Shown here in pieces: positions 48,872 to 60,222 of a stretch of DNA of 64,000 nucleotides. The position numbers and the translations under genes were made by a program. The stretch is taken from NCBI GenBank assembly GCA_030765055.1, contig JAUKNK010000155.1:540001-604000 (forward strand), given 5' to 3'. Below the pieces are notes generated by a model, which did no database searches, was not told where the DNA came from, and saw nothing but the letters and a program-made list of their open reading frames with translations. Each line of letters opens with the position of its first letter. Within the stretch, counting starts at the first letter, position 1. Origin of the DNA: Mantis religiosa. Lineage: Eukaryota > Arthropoda > Insecta > Mantodea > Mantidae.

Positions 48872-50019
48872 CTCTAAGAAAATGAGAAAACATATAATGT
48901 TCATCTAGATTAAAATGTAATAGATGTAGAAATATTTAGGCTGTCCTTTGAAGTGTTTTAGTAAGAGGGAAGTATGTTGTGCGAGTGTATTATACAAGGT
49001 TCTTAATGCCACTTGCCCAAGGAAGGTTACACTGACATCATGTTTATCAACATTATTTTTCTTGAGAAATTTAAGAGAATGGTGCATACAAATTGTACAA
49101 ACAAAGAAATCCAACGGCAACATCGCTTGATGGAAGATTGTACTTGAGTTTGAAAAAAAAATGGTTATTTTGTCCTAATTCTTTTTAAATATTTTAATAT
49201 AATATCTGTAATAAGAATATAAGAATGCTTTTTTGAATTAGAGATTCTAAGACCGTATCATCTGTCACTTACTGTCACATTGCACGTACTGGTTACGCCT
49301 CCTTTTCTTAGTCGATGGACTAAGATGTACGTATAGGTAAGTGGTACTAGGCAGGGAATATATTGTGTTCTATACTAAACCCTCCAAAGCCACTGACTAG
49401 ATTTTAACCTATAAGTTTGAAAATTATTGTATATTCTCCAGAAAAGATGGTAGAAGGATCCATGAAGAGCGCTGCATAAGACTCAGTAATAGAAAATGAA
49501 GGACAAACAGACAGGCCATCTACAGACATTGCATTTTTAGTGACTGGGGCACTTTTCTCAGAAACTATTAAACCTAGAAGGGTGAAAAACTTTCACAACG
49601 TAAACAATGCTATCCTCTAGAAAGTATACCCAAAACATTGAAGTAAGGGAAGGAGTTCATATTAAAAAGTTTTGTAAGTAAATTTAATCAGACAAATTGT
49701 AACTAGGAGAAAACATTATTTCTCAGCAATATGTATGTATGTATATAAGAAAAAGACCACTCCAAATTAGTTTCTGAAAATTTGAACATATATGACGAAT
49801 TAAACTTCGGCAGCACAATAGTTAAAGCTCTTACCGTGGACTTCACGTTAATTTTGCAAATATTTATATATTTAAAAGTTGTGAATGCCGCATTATAAAA
49901 CGTACTACTGTCCTTATTTATTTTGTACATTATAACTATTTTACTAGTTCATAGCTGTTTGGCTACTGTTTACAACATTCATCTACAAAAATTATATTTT
50001 TTCTATCGAGTATAATATA

Positions 50020-50156
50020 TCCTATGCCACCATCTCTGTACTGCCTCTCAAACTTCACGACAAACCTTTGCCCTCTGTTGTTTGTCTAATGTTTCCTATG
50101 CTGCCATCTCTGTACATCCTCTCAAACTGCACGACAAACCTCAGCCCTCTGTTGTT
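50020..50156 (+). repeat. 74-bp minisatellite, two units
   Basis: Units start at 50020 and 50094, equivalent to the three-unit array at 32839-33050. Confidence 0.82.
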
Positions 50157-52266
50157 AGAAACATCAGATTTAAACATGAAACAAAACCTATGAGATTTAA
50201 TGTCGTTAATATGTTCTTAAAAGGTGAAAGCTAACTTCGTAACAGGGTTTTACAACACAAAATACGGTACAGATTATAAATGGTCGCAGAAATAATGATC
50301 CCTAATTATGGGTTGTCATTCTTCTGTCTTCGGCTCAACAGAAAATTATTAGCAACAATAAATAAATTAATAACTAAAATACAGACAATAAAGACTAAGA
50401 GAAAGGGAAAAAACAAGATAACAGCGTTTTGAAACAAACCTTTGACCCACCATGTGACATACAGTTGATCATCTCTACCGGCTGCCACACATTCTATGTC
50501 GCTCATTGCGAAAGCTTTCGTATATGAACTTGCCAGTATAATATGTATGAAAAATCAACGTTTATTTAAGCTTTTCTCAGCTTCTTGGTCCTCATTCAAG
50601 GCTGTAACTATTAATGCTGTGTGCGTGTATTACCGAATAGAAGAGCAGAGCTGCAATAATTGCTTTTGTGCTAAAATGGTCAATGTTTTCACATTAGAAT
50701 AGAAACCGCGGGTTGCATAGGTAAGAATAAATAGGGGCAGCTGACACACCTGGTATAATGTTATTTTCGAACTGAGTAATTCTATATGAAATTTGATGAA
50801 CTTGAAAGACCTAGACCATTTCCGATTCCAACACATCTGTTTTGGAAACATATCCCACACGTCCTCTTATTCTGGACATGCAGGAGTCACATCCGCTTTA
50901 AGAAATACGTAGCCCAGATATTTATTTATAATCATACTTACAGAGCATCATTTGCAATTCTCTGTGCATTTTTGACTTCGCTGTAACGATACATGCTGTT
51001 GCATTTAACAAGGGCCAATGTGAGTGTGATGTTTCATTATTGTTACATTTTGTAGAATTTTCAAATCGGTTTCTTGACTGCAGTAATTCACACACATTGT
51101 GTCCAACGTTTAGATAGTGTAATTATATTTAAGATTATGTATGAGAATTTCAGCTGCTCACATTTTCTATTAGGTACTGAATCTCGGTTATATCCATCTG
51201 TGAATTACACGGCCACTGAGCTATTTTACAATAATATTTTGTAAAAATTATGTGCAGATTTTGGAGACAATGAAGTTGATCATAAGAAGATTTTATTTAT
51301 TTAGAGTACTTTGAAAGCAGCACTTTGCTTATAGAACAACTAACCCTAATATCAAACTGTTGATTTTTTACCAAACTTAATATACATATAATCTATAGTC
51401 ATTAAAGGTTATCCAAATAGCAAGACATAGATAAGTGGACCTAACAGGAGTGAAATAATTCTTATTCGTCTTACTGTTTCAATTATTCGGGGTGAAACTG
51501 TAAGCTGTACATTTCATATAATGTTAATCTTTTTAATGTTTCATTTAATATTTCCATTAAGTTAAATATGTTTAGCAGTATGTACCCTGAAGAGATCCTG
51601 ATCCTGATGCTGCCGGTGCGACAGTGGAGATAAACATTCCGTCGCTAATGCAGTCAGCTTCTACTTCGACCGAGCTATAATACTTCCGCACCGTTTCCCA
51701 GCCGTATTTACCGACAGAATCAAATTTCTAACTTATTTGGAAGTCACATCTCGTGCGCTCATTATTAATTTACGGTACATTTCAATTAATCGTATATGAG
51801 CATAATATTCGTCACATACGCTGTAGAAATGTGTCATAAAGTATTTAGGAAAGCGCGAGATGTGACTGCGCAAGTGGTTGGCCAAATAATTTCTGAAAAA
51901 GCCACCTCTTAACTGGAGATTTGTTCTCCTATATTAATAATTATTTCTTGAACTAAACATTATTGTATTAATATTGCCGTTATATTCAAAATTTAAACAG
52001 AGAATAATGCAGTTTTGTTATTGGGTATCTTTAATAAGTACTTGGTAAATTCCATAGCACATACATTATTCTAAGCATAAGTTTATGTAAAGCAAATTTT
52101 CAGAAAGAGATGGAATTTGTGATTGATTTATGACATTAATATAGCACAACCCTACAAGGTTGTACATGACGTTGTGTCAGTCTATCGAACTGTGATTGTT
52201 GCCGTAACTAGCGACACGCGGCGAACGACTTTTTGAACTACATTTTGAGTTCAGCTTGTTGTTCAG

Positions 52267-52275
52267 AGATGGCGC
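52267..52275 (+). promoter_or_regulatory. AGATGGCGC core, CTCF-like (unit B, first)
   Basis: Equivalent of 35166. The flanking bases have changed (gttcagagatggcgcttgc against gatcggagatggcgcgtgc), but the nine core bases have not. Confidence 0.35.
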
Positions 52276-52601
52276 TTGCATCACAATTAGTGGAAAAATT
52301 TTATTTCGATAACATGGCAGTGTATATTTGAAATATAATTAATTTTCCGCATCTTCCTCTAATAATTCGGTCAGAATATAGCTTAGCACAGAAAATCACT
52401 CCATGGGAACTAAACCTCCCGTCTGCTTCATTGGGAAGGTAGCATCGCACAGCGGGGAGGTATGAAACTAAGTTATGAGAATTTGCGATCCCAAATGTTT
52501 ACGTTGTTGACAGTTGTAGTTTCCATACCTGCCTAACTGTCACATTCGTCTATCATGTCCCAACTACGCATTGCTACAGATGACACACAAAGATGGCTTT
52601 T

Positions 52602-52837
52602 TATTGTAATTTACGTCCTTTAACTTTAATAACGTCATATCTGACGATGAATGGAATGGTTGAAATGATACTCAAATGGGCCCAGGATCCACGGAGCTTA
52701 GAGTTACGAGAGATTCGTCTTTTAGTATAAGGGAAAGCCCCGGGGCAAAACTTATCCAGGTAACTCACACGGACAAAGATTCGCACTCGGGACCTCTTGA
52801 ACGTGAGGTAGACATGCTACCATCTATGCTACCGGCA
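52602..52837 (-). mobile_element. Main tRNA-derived SINE, reverse copy
   Basis: Equivalent of 35482-35715, with the same position and orientation. Confidence 0.87.
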
Positions 52838-54232
52838 AAATATAATTATGAAGAGCTTTGAGAATTCTGACTACGCATTTACAGTTGTTGCATTTTATAA
52901 CACTTCACATAATAATAATTAAAGAAGAATGCACATTTGGGCAAGTTATGAGTCTGCTATTGCCAACGAGGAACCGAGTTTTCCTCGAGCAGCTCAATAA
53001 GTGGTATAGTCGCGCTGCTCGAACCGTTACCTTGGCTTTATCTTTGTTAATAGAAACCTCTCAGATTATGCAATGATCATTGCGTTCCGTTCCGTTGCTT
53101 TAGAAAAATAAGTAATTCATAAACTATAACTACAATTACGTCATTTAAAACATGTGCATGTTATGCGATATCATGTTGCAATTAAATTTCAACGACTGGG
53201 TTCGTTATTATAAAACATGGAAAAATCTACTTTGGGTTTCTTTATGCATATAGCCAAGGAGGGTTGCACGTGTGAGAGAGGAAAATATGCAAAAAGTGAA
53301 GCTAACGAGCTGGCAACGCTGCTTGCGCAAACACATCTGTTTCTTTGCGGTCCAGAATTTTTACTATTTGAATTACATAATAGAACTATTCAGGAAACCT
53401 TGCTCCAGAAATTGCTACATAGATTAAAGGAATCAAATTTAATTGGAAAGTTTGGAAATATCTTTACATTCCTGTAGCAATACTGGCTCACTAGGGAATG
53501 TATAAAGGTGTTCATTTGGAAATGCGCTTGGTAATTCTATGGGCTGCTAAAGGCTCCTCCAGCACTGCAGGAATACTTAACCGCAACTTGCCGCTGCATT
53601 TATCTTGCTAGAGCAGCTACAAAGTAAGAATGAATATGCGTTGTGCCAAAACGGTTATCCTACCGTCTTGGTGTTGCCGGTTCCACGACTAGCGGGCGAG
53701 ATATATCTGTCTTTGTCTCACCGAATCCACCTAGCAAGTATCATACCGATGCTGGGGTGTACAGTGATACAGATACTGACAGAGAAGTTTGCTTAATATT
53801 TCAGCATATGTGTAAGAACATATACAATGATTTTCGCATAATCTAAACCTTATAACCTTGAACTGGAGAATAGTTCGCTTAAGTAGCTATCGTTCATATG
53901 CACACAAAACAGAATGACTCTAATTAGATCCGTTTCTACGAAAGAAGGTGTTTGTGAATTTGATTTGTGAATAAAGTTTCTATTTTACTCATGCTATATT
54001 TGTATACTGTCTGTAATGGACTTTAAACCAATTTTTGTTTCAATAAAGCACCTAATAAATGCGGAAAGTATGAATGTGTATTTATGAAACATTCTTACAT
54101 CATGAATCACCTGTACCTGTGTTGTGCATTTGCCCAGACATTTTAGACTTGCAGCAATATCGCTCCTTCCCAGAAGAATTTTGTGAGCATCATTAGTTCT
54201 CCTATATTTGAGCCCATGAGCTTTTAGAATAT

Positions 54233-54742
54233 TGTGACTTTGTGGGTTCGTGAAATGAAAAGTCCAATTTCACCACTCTAAAATGTTCTTTTCTTCCACC
54301 GACTTACAGTTAAACTCTTGCCAATTATACAGAATTACTTGCTGCACACAATTACAATTCACCAGTTCGTCCGTTACAATTTCACTTGTCCTCGCGATTA
54401 CGTAAACTCCGATACACATACACAGTTACGTAAAGTCTTCCGTTGCACAATCTTCTCATTCATTAACACGTCACTGACTAACTCTTACACCAAGAACTGC
54501 GACTGTCTCCTCACTCGACGTGTTGCTTATATAGGGTCCGCTTGCCGATCTAGAAGGCTCTCGATTAGATTGAATGTCCCGAGTTTCCAGAACCTAAGAG
54601 AAGGGTAAAGAGACGGCTCAGGGGCCCGACATCCCTCTCCTAACCATCCCTTCTTAACGCTATAAGACAAAGGAGGGGGCGGGCGAACGCCGACCCGTCT
54701 CCTGTCGCCCACTCTATAGGGTCTTCCGATGCTCGCGTGACA
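54233..54742 (-). repeat. 3' LTR of the 54233-56810 element
   Basis: On the minus strand it starts TGTCACGCGAGCATCGG and has a TATA box (ctatataagcaac, near 54528). The poly(A) hexamer present in the 5' LTR has become AGAAAA (near 54290). Confidence 0.93.
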
Positions 54743-56296
54743 CTGCTCCCTCCTCAAAGCTGGTCGTCCCGAACAGCACCATCGTAGCGTGCCAGGCGGT
54801 CCAGGTGTACCACCAGCATCTGCTCGGAGTCTCAGCCAGAAGTAGCGCTGCCGAAGTTTGTCAATCGTTCGGTTCGCTCCCAGGTGTCCTCCCGAAGTAC
54901 CGGCGTGCACTTCCTCCAAGACTTCCGGGACCTTACTCCGAGGAAGTACCAACTGTTCTCTCTGCGTCCTCCCAACGTGTGACTCCCATACCCGGAACAG
55001 CATGCCCTCGCTGGTCTTCAACGAGTCCCATTGGGCCCAGTACGACCTGTAGGTTGCGCTCCTCGGTGCGATGTCCTCCCAGGTTGGTCTCGTCCCTGCC
55101 TCCACTTCCCTCAAGAGTGGCCCCAAGTCTGCGTCCACCAGCTGCTCCCTCCTCAGGCCTGCGCTATCCCAGCCTTCAGCAGGCACTGCCACAACTACTC
55201 GGACTGCTGCGGCACGCTCCTTCTCTTCCACTCTTGTGCACTGGCCGCACTCTTCTGGACAGGGTCTTCGGGACATGGCGTCTGCGTTACCGTGGCTCTT
55301 CCCTCTACGATGTTCCGAGATGAAGTCGTACTCCAGCAGCCTCTGGACCCAACGTGCCCTCTGGCCTTCCAGGTTCTTAAAGCTCAATAGCCAGGTTAGG
55401 GCGGAATGGTCAGTCCTGAGGTGGAATGGCTGACCGTACAGGTGCTTATGGAAGTGCTCCAAGGTTTTTACTACCGCCAATAATTCTCGTCGGGTGACGC
55501 AGTAGTTCTTCTCTGCCTTGGATAGCGTCTTGCTGTAGTAGGCTATCACCCGCTCATGGCCGTCCTGGATCTGCGATAGGACACCTCCAATGCAATGGTC
55601 GCTAGTGTCGGTGTCCACAATGAAGGCGCCACCCGGTTGTGGGAAACCCAAAATTGGAGCACTGCACAGGGTCTCCTTTAGGTGCTGGAAAGCTTTTTCG
55701 GCGTCCTCTGTCCACACATAAGGCCGGTGTTCCTCCATCAGGCGGGTGAGGGGTTTTGCGATGTTGTCGGCCTTTTCCTCTAAATCATTAAGGCGGTCGT
55801 CTACTTGACACATCCGCTTGCCCAGATTCGTGACGTCATCCCTCACGCCGGCCAACCGTTCCTCAAACTTGGCGGTGAGGGCCTCGTTCGCAACCTTCAT
55901 TTCTTCCATCTTCTCCGTGAGGTTACCGTTAGCCGTCATCATTTCTTCCAGCTTTGCGGCCAGGTTGTTATTTGCCGCTTCTATTTTTGTTTTTAATTCG
56001 GCCTTCATTTCTTCCATCTTTCCGGTGATGTTGTCGTTGGCCGTCTTCATTTGTTTCAGTTCCGCGGCCAGGTTGTTATTTGTAGTCTCCAGCTTCGCGG
56101 CCAGGCTGTTATTTACCGCTTCCGTTTTTGTTGTTAATTCGGCCTTCATTTCTTCCATCTTCTCGGTGATGTTGCCGTTGGCCGTCTTCATTTCTGTCAG
56201 TTCCGCCTTCATTTCCATCATCTTCTCCGAAATCTTTTCCAATGCCGCGTCCGTGGCTGTAATGTTCGGTGCTGTTGTCTTCCCGCTTCCTGGCAC
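54527..56296 (-). CDS. Chimeric Gag coiled coil-RNase H-integrase N-domain frame, 589 codons
   Basis: A single uninterrupted frame made by deletion. Residues 1-180 are the heptad coiled coil of Gag (repeated EEMKAEL and NNNLAAKL units). The join is at EEKADNIAKPLTRLMEE. Then come the RT connection and RNase H (WTEDAEKAF, VDTDTSDHC, YYSKTL, RRELLAVVK, LRTDHSALTWLL). The linker and integrase zinc-domain start follow (AGTSGGHLGANRTIDKLRQ). A second deletion shifts the frame at LRADA, and the last 70 residues or so are coded by the 3' LTR. The first codon is GTG; the first ATG is about residue 27. Gag and pol are normally in different phases in this family, so the first deletion fused them. Whether it is translated is unknown. 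Confidence 0.6.
   Translation of the reverse strand: MPGSGKTTAPNITATDAALEKISEKMMEMKAELTEMKTANGNITEKMEEMKAELTTKTEAVNNSLAAKLETTNNNLAAELKQMKTANDNITGKMEEMKAELKTKIEAANNNLAAKLEEMMTANGNLTEKMEEMKVANEALTAKFEERLAGVRDDVTNLGKRMCQVDDRLNDLEEKADNIAKPLTRLMEEHRPYVWTEDAEKAFQHLKETLCSAPILGFPQPGGAFIVDTDTSDHCIGGVLSQIQDGHERVIAYYSKTLSKAEKNYCVTRRELLAVVKTLEHFHKHLYGQPFHLRTDHSALTWLLSFKNLEGQRARWVQRLLEYDFISEHRRGKSHGNADAMSRRPCPEECGQCTRVEEKERAAAVRVVVAVPAEGWDSAGLRREQLVDADLGPLLREVEAGTRPTWEDIAPRSATYRSYWAQWDSLKTSEGMLFRVWESHVGRTQREQLVLPRSKVPEVLEEVHAGTSGGHLGANRTIDKLRQRYFWLRLRADAGGTPGPPGTLRWCCSGRPALRREQCHASIGRPYRVGDRRRVGVRPPPPLSYSVKKGWLGEGCRAPEPSLYPSLRFWKLGTFNLIESLLDRQADPI
54743..54755 (-). promoter_or_regulatory. Polypurine tract
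   Basis: On the minus strand gaggagggagcag abuts the 3' LTR, identical to 11523-11535. Confidence 0.85.
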
Positions 56297-56298
56297 CA
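56282..56298 (-). promoter_or_regulatory. Primer-binding site
   Basis: On the minus strand TGGTGCCAGGAAGCGGG starts one base after the LTR end. It differs from the tRNA-Leu-type site at 3068-3082 (TGGTGTCAG), so the primer tRNA may differ. Confidence 0.75.
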
Positions 56299-56299
56299 G

Positions 56300-56810
56300 T
56301 GTGACTTTGTGGGTTCGTGAAATGAAAAGTCCAATTTCACCACTCCAAAATGTTCTTTATTTCCACCGACTTACAGTTAAACTCTTGCCAATTACACAGA
56401 ATTACGTAATGCACACAATTACAATTCACCAGTTCGTCCGTGACAATTTCACTTGTCCTCGCGATTACGTAAACTCCGATACACATACACAGTTACGTAA
56501 AGTCTTCCGTTGCACAATCTTCTCGTTCATTAACACGTCACTTACTAACTCTTACACCAAGAACTGCGACTGTCTCCTCACTCGACGTGTTGCTTATATA
56601 GGGTCCGCTTGCCGATCTAGAAGGTTCTCGATTAGATTGAATGTCCCGAGTTTCCAGGACCCAGGAGAAGGGTAAAGAGACGGCTCAGGGGCCCGACATC
56701 CCTCTCCTAACCATCCCTTCTTAACGCTATAAGACAAACGAGGGGGCGCGGCGAACGCCGACCCGTCTCCTGTCGCCCACTCTATAGGGTGTTCCGATGC
56801 TCGCGTGACA
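56300..56810 (-). repeat. 5' LTR of the 54233-56810 element
   Basis: Partner of 54233-54742. It has the TATA box (near 56595) and an intact AATAAA (56356-56361, minus strand). Confidence 0.93.
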
Positions 56811-57633
56811 ATATTATGCATAGAAGATACAGAGTACGTATATTCTATTTTCCCCCTCATTAAATTGGTCAGTGTTTAGGCAGTTGGATATTCACCCTTG
56901 TCAAAGAAATCATAAATTGTTCTATGTAAAACACATTTATGAAAATGTTCTAAGTTGGTAGTACGTTTTTAACTGCTCGATGTTTCCCAGGAGACGTAAA
57001 TATGAAAACTCTCCTTTATTTGATAAACTATTTGCCTCTTTAACGAACTTCGTCACAGAATGAGCATTTACGTGACCAGGTTGTAACATTAATTCTCGAC
57101 TGTGAGCGAAATATGTACCTTCGAAAATGTCTTGGAGAGCTGTTTGAAAAAGGAGTAGACATTAACAAGAATATTTGTAATATATATACATATATATAAG
57201 ATCATATAATTTGTTTTGCAGTTACTACTAGGCGCAACAGTACTAGGCTTGCTAAGCGGTATATTTACTAACTTTGAAAAGTACGTGTCCACTTTTAAAA
57301 GAACACCACTTTACTGAATGCAAGGTACAAAATGCAATTGCAGCAGAGCATATGTGTGCTTTTCTTCACTGAGATTTAATGATTCTTTTCTTACTAGTCA
57401 TGCGCCTTATCTTTCCCTATCTCTTTATCCAGATGTGCTACAAACATGGGGTTTGCACAATAATCCTCAGAAAAAATACCTCTGTAAAAACTTATGGAAA
57501 AACAAAATAAATCTGGAGTTGGTGTCTTTAAAGCGCGAAAAGAAATTAGCCGCAAGCTTCAGCAAAGCGAACCACTATGCGTGCTTAACTATACAATGTT
57601 GTTGCATGTACCGCTTTGGCTAGTGGCGATAGA

Positions 57634-57647
57634 CTAGGCATGCCTAG
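57634..57647. repeat. 14-bp perfect palindrome ctaggcatgcctag (unit B copy)
   Basis: Same position as 39451-39464 in unit A. Confidence 0.6.
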
Positions 57648-57883
57648 CCCCACCTTATGTTCATTCCTTTGTAGCTATCTTAAGAGTAAACAAAAACAAT
57701 GTAAAAATATCCTGAAAATAATTTTTAACAAGAGGTTTCTCCAATAATGAATTAATGAATGATAATGCAATTCGACTGAAACCCATGCTCTCCTCAAGGC
57801 CCATTGACAACAATACCATTTGAAACTAATATAACAAGAGCATAAAAACACCAGGTACAAAGAGCATTTAGAATGGTTACAAC

Positions 57884-57965
57884 GCCCGCCTCTACATCGT
57901 ATCTGCTTCACGTTCAAGAGTTCCGATCACGGTGAGTTAGCTAGATGATTTTTTCCTTATTCTTA
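57884..57965 (+). mobile_element. SINE relic (unit B copy)
   Basis: Equivalent of 39702-39780. Confidence 0.62.
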
Positions 57966-58146
57966 AGTATATGTGTCTTGTAACCCTGAATAACTTGTTA
58001 TTGATACATATGAAATGAATAATATGGTAAAACCTTACAATTTAAAATATACGGCAGTGTCACTGTATTGATCTGTGACAGTTCCCGTAACTAGCCGGTT
58101 ATTCATTGAATTATAAGTACACATTTGAGTTGAGCCTATCGTTTAG

Positions 58147-58155
58147 AGATGGCGC
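58147..58155 (+). promoter_or_regulatory. AGATGGCGC core, CTCF-like (unit B, second)
   Basis: It lies 5880 bp after 52267, or about 3298 bp when the Ty3/gypsy insertion is subtracted. The preceding gcgacacgcg block of unit A is deleted here (gtaactagccgg), but the core remains. Confidence 0.35.
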
Positions 58156-58389
58156 TTAAGGTACAATTCCTTGAAAAACTATTTTTAGATAACATGCCAG
58201 TGTGTGTTTGAGATATTCTTAATTTACCACTTCTTATATTCGTAAATATATGTTTGCCTATAATTTCTCTAACAAAATACTAGAAAAGAATTACTTGGTC
58301 AAAAAGAAACTCTAGATCATTACACTGCGATGCAAAGTCAATGCTGCGAACATGGCTATAAGAAGGGCAATTTCCTGTACGAAGATTTA

Positions 58390-58825
58390 CACCTGGAAAA
58401 CACACATTACATCTGTAGCCTCAAAAATCACAAAACGTATGGGTATGCTATACCCATTATACAACCAAAAGTCACCAATGAGTCTCAGAAATAAAATTCT
58501 CATATACCAGCAAATATTGAGACCGGCTATCACTTACGCATGTGAAGTCTGGGGTGTTGCAGCATCATCAAACTTAAACAAACTCCAGGTCCTGCAGAAC
58601 CGATTTCTCCGTATTGCTACAGGAGCTGTTTGGTACATCCCCAACACCAATATACACAACGACCTCTTATTTCCCACTCTCACCAGCTACATCAAAATTC
58701 TTTCATACAAATTCTACTCCAACCTACCATCCAGCTTCAACCATCTCATCAGGGGTCTCGGGGAATATGATATAGACCCCGGGGCTACCTACAAACACGC
58801 ACGAACCACCTTAGGCCTACCATAA
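58390..58825 (+). pseudogene. Jockey-clade LINE reverse transcriptase C-terminal end
   Basis: About 140 codons are open to the natural stop at 58823. Motifs typical of the thumb and C-terminal region of Jockey RTs are visible: LYPLYNQKSPMSLRNKILIY, then LRPAITYACEVWG, LQVLQNRFLRIATGAVWYI and a tail ending TTLGLP. The catalytic palm is not included because of 5' truncation. The first dozen residues of the open frame (from 58352) come from flanking repeat DNA, so this is not a complete protein. Confidence 0.85.
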
Positions 58826-59046
58826 TACTAACCTCTCCATCATACACCATTTCTATTGAAATATCTCTCCTAATTCTCATCCATCATAAAAAAAACAACC
58901 TAGAGCAAAAACCAACCATCTAACCACCGCCCGATGAATTAATTCCATCATAATGCCAGTGAGGGACAGTGTCCCGGTATGGCAACAAGTCGAAGGCCCC
59001 TGCTCCACGGAGCAGGATTCACCTTCAACGACACCACTGTGCTGTG
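58393..59046 (+). mobile_element. 5'-truncated Jockey-clade LINE with 17-bp target duplication
   Basis: 654 bp absent from unit A. Flanks are tgtacgaagatttacac (58376-58392) and tgtatgaagatttgcac (59047-59063), a 17-bp target duplication with two mismatches. The empty site is at 40203-40219. The insert contains the end of a reverse transcriptase frame, then a 3' untranslated part with no poly(A) tail, ending ...caacgacaccactgtgctg. Confidence 0.88.
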
Positions 59047-59372
59047 TGTATGAAGATTTGCACATCAATTTTCATAATACTGAACTAAATTTTTGTTGGA
59101 ACTTCTGTAAATGGTCCTAATCCGATTACTATGCTGCAGATCAGCTTACGGTTACTTACAAGAACAGAGGGGCATGATATGCATGTATCTCTAATAATTC
59201 ATCTTCACATTTCAGTTTAGACAGTGTTTAGCACAGTATCATTGGAAATAGACAATCGCAGCATTGTATAATAGGATGGCTCGAAATAAGAGGTTGCCGA
59301 GTGAGATAGGAGCATTCAGTCTATCACGTTCCAACTACGCATTGCTACAGATGACCCACAAAGATAACCTTT

Positions 59373-59613
59373 TATTGTAATTTACGTTCTTCAACTTTAA
59401 TAAGGTCATATCTGACGATGAATGGAATGGTTGAAATGATGCTCAAATGGGCCCAGGATCCATGGAGCTTCGAGTTACGTGACATTCGTCTTTTAGTATA
59501 AGGGAAAGCTCCGGGAGAACAACTTATCCAGGTAACTCACCCTGACCGAGATTCGAACTCGGGATCTCTTGAACGTGTGGCAGACATGCTACCATCTACG
59601 CTACCGTGGGGGG
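59373..59613 (-). mobile_element. Main tRNA-derived SINE, reverse copy
   Basis: Equivalent of 40504-40746 in unit A, with flanking caaagataa and aaaatataa. Confidence 0.87.
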
Positions 59614-60075
59614 TAAAATATAATTATGAAGAGCTTTGAGAATTCTAACTACGCGTTTACTGTTGTTGCATTTTATAACACTTCACATAATGATAATTAA
59701 AGACAAATGCACATTTGGGCAAGTTATGAGTCTGCTATGTTCAACGAGGAACCAAGAATTTCTCGAGCAGCTCAATAAGTGATATAGTAGAGCTGCTCGA
59801 ACCGTTACAATGGCTTAAATTTTGCTAATAAAAACCTTTAATATAATGCACTGATTATTCCGTTCCGTTGGTTTAGAAAAATAAGTAAGTCATAAACTAG
59901 AACTATAATTACGGCATTTAAAACAAGTGCATGTTATGCGAATATCATGTTGCAATTAGAACTAAAACGACTGTGTTCATTATTATAAAAGTTTGAAAAA
60001 TCTACTTTGGGTTTCTTTATGCTTAGGGCCAAGGAGGGTTGCACGTGTGAGAGAGGAAAATATGCAAAATTTTAA

Positions 60076-60222
60076 ATTTTACGTCCTCCAAAGTTAAGTC
60101 ATACCGGACGGTGAATGAAATGATTTTCAAATGTGTCCAGGGTCCATGGAGCTTTGAGCTACCCGACATTCGTCTGTAAGGATAAGGGAACACCCCGGAA
60201 AAACCTTATACAGGTAAGTCAC
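60076..60222 (-). mobile_element. Main tRNA-derived SINE, promoter half deleted
   Basis: Equivalent of 41208-41427. It stops at ccttatacaggtaagtcac, where about 175 bp present in unit A are missing. Confidence 0.83.

Larger units (their letters stand above)
54233..56810 (-). mobile_element. Internally deleted Ty3/gypsy LTR retrotransposon, relatively young
   Basis: 2578 bp with LTRs at 54233-54742 and 56300-56810, flanked by the 4-bp duplication ATAT (54229-54232 and 56811-56814). The empty site is seen in unit A at 38633-38636 (gaatattatgc). The LTRs differ at about 15 positions in 510 by eye. Two internal deletions removed the gag capsid and zinc knuckle, protease and RT palm, and then the integrase core. 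It keeps primer-binding site, polypurine tract and both LTR ends, so it could have been mobilised by proteins of a relative. Confidence 0.95.

Noticed and set aside
53217..53477. 86-codon frame present in both units A (37610) and B
   Set aside because: About 12 of 14 differences change the amino acid and the ATG exists only in B, so no sign of protein-level selection.
55818..56675. 285-codon plus-strand frame
   Set aside because: Antisense shadow of the Gag coiled coil and LTR of the minus-strand element at 54233-56810.
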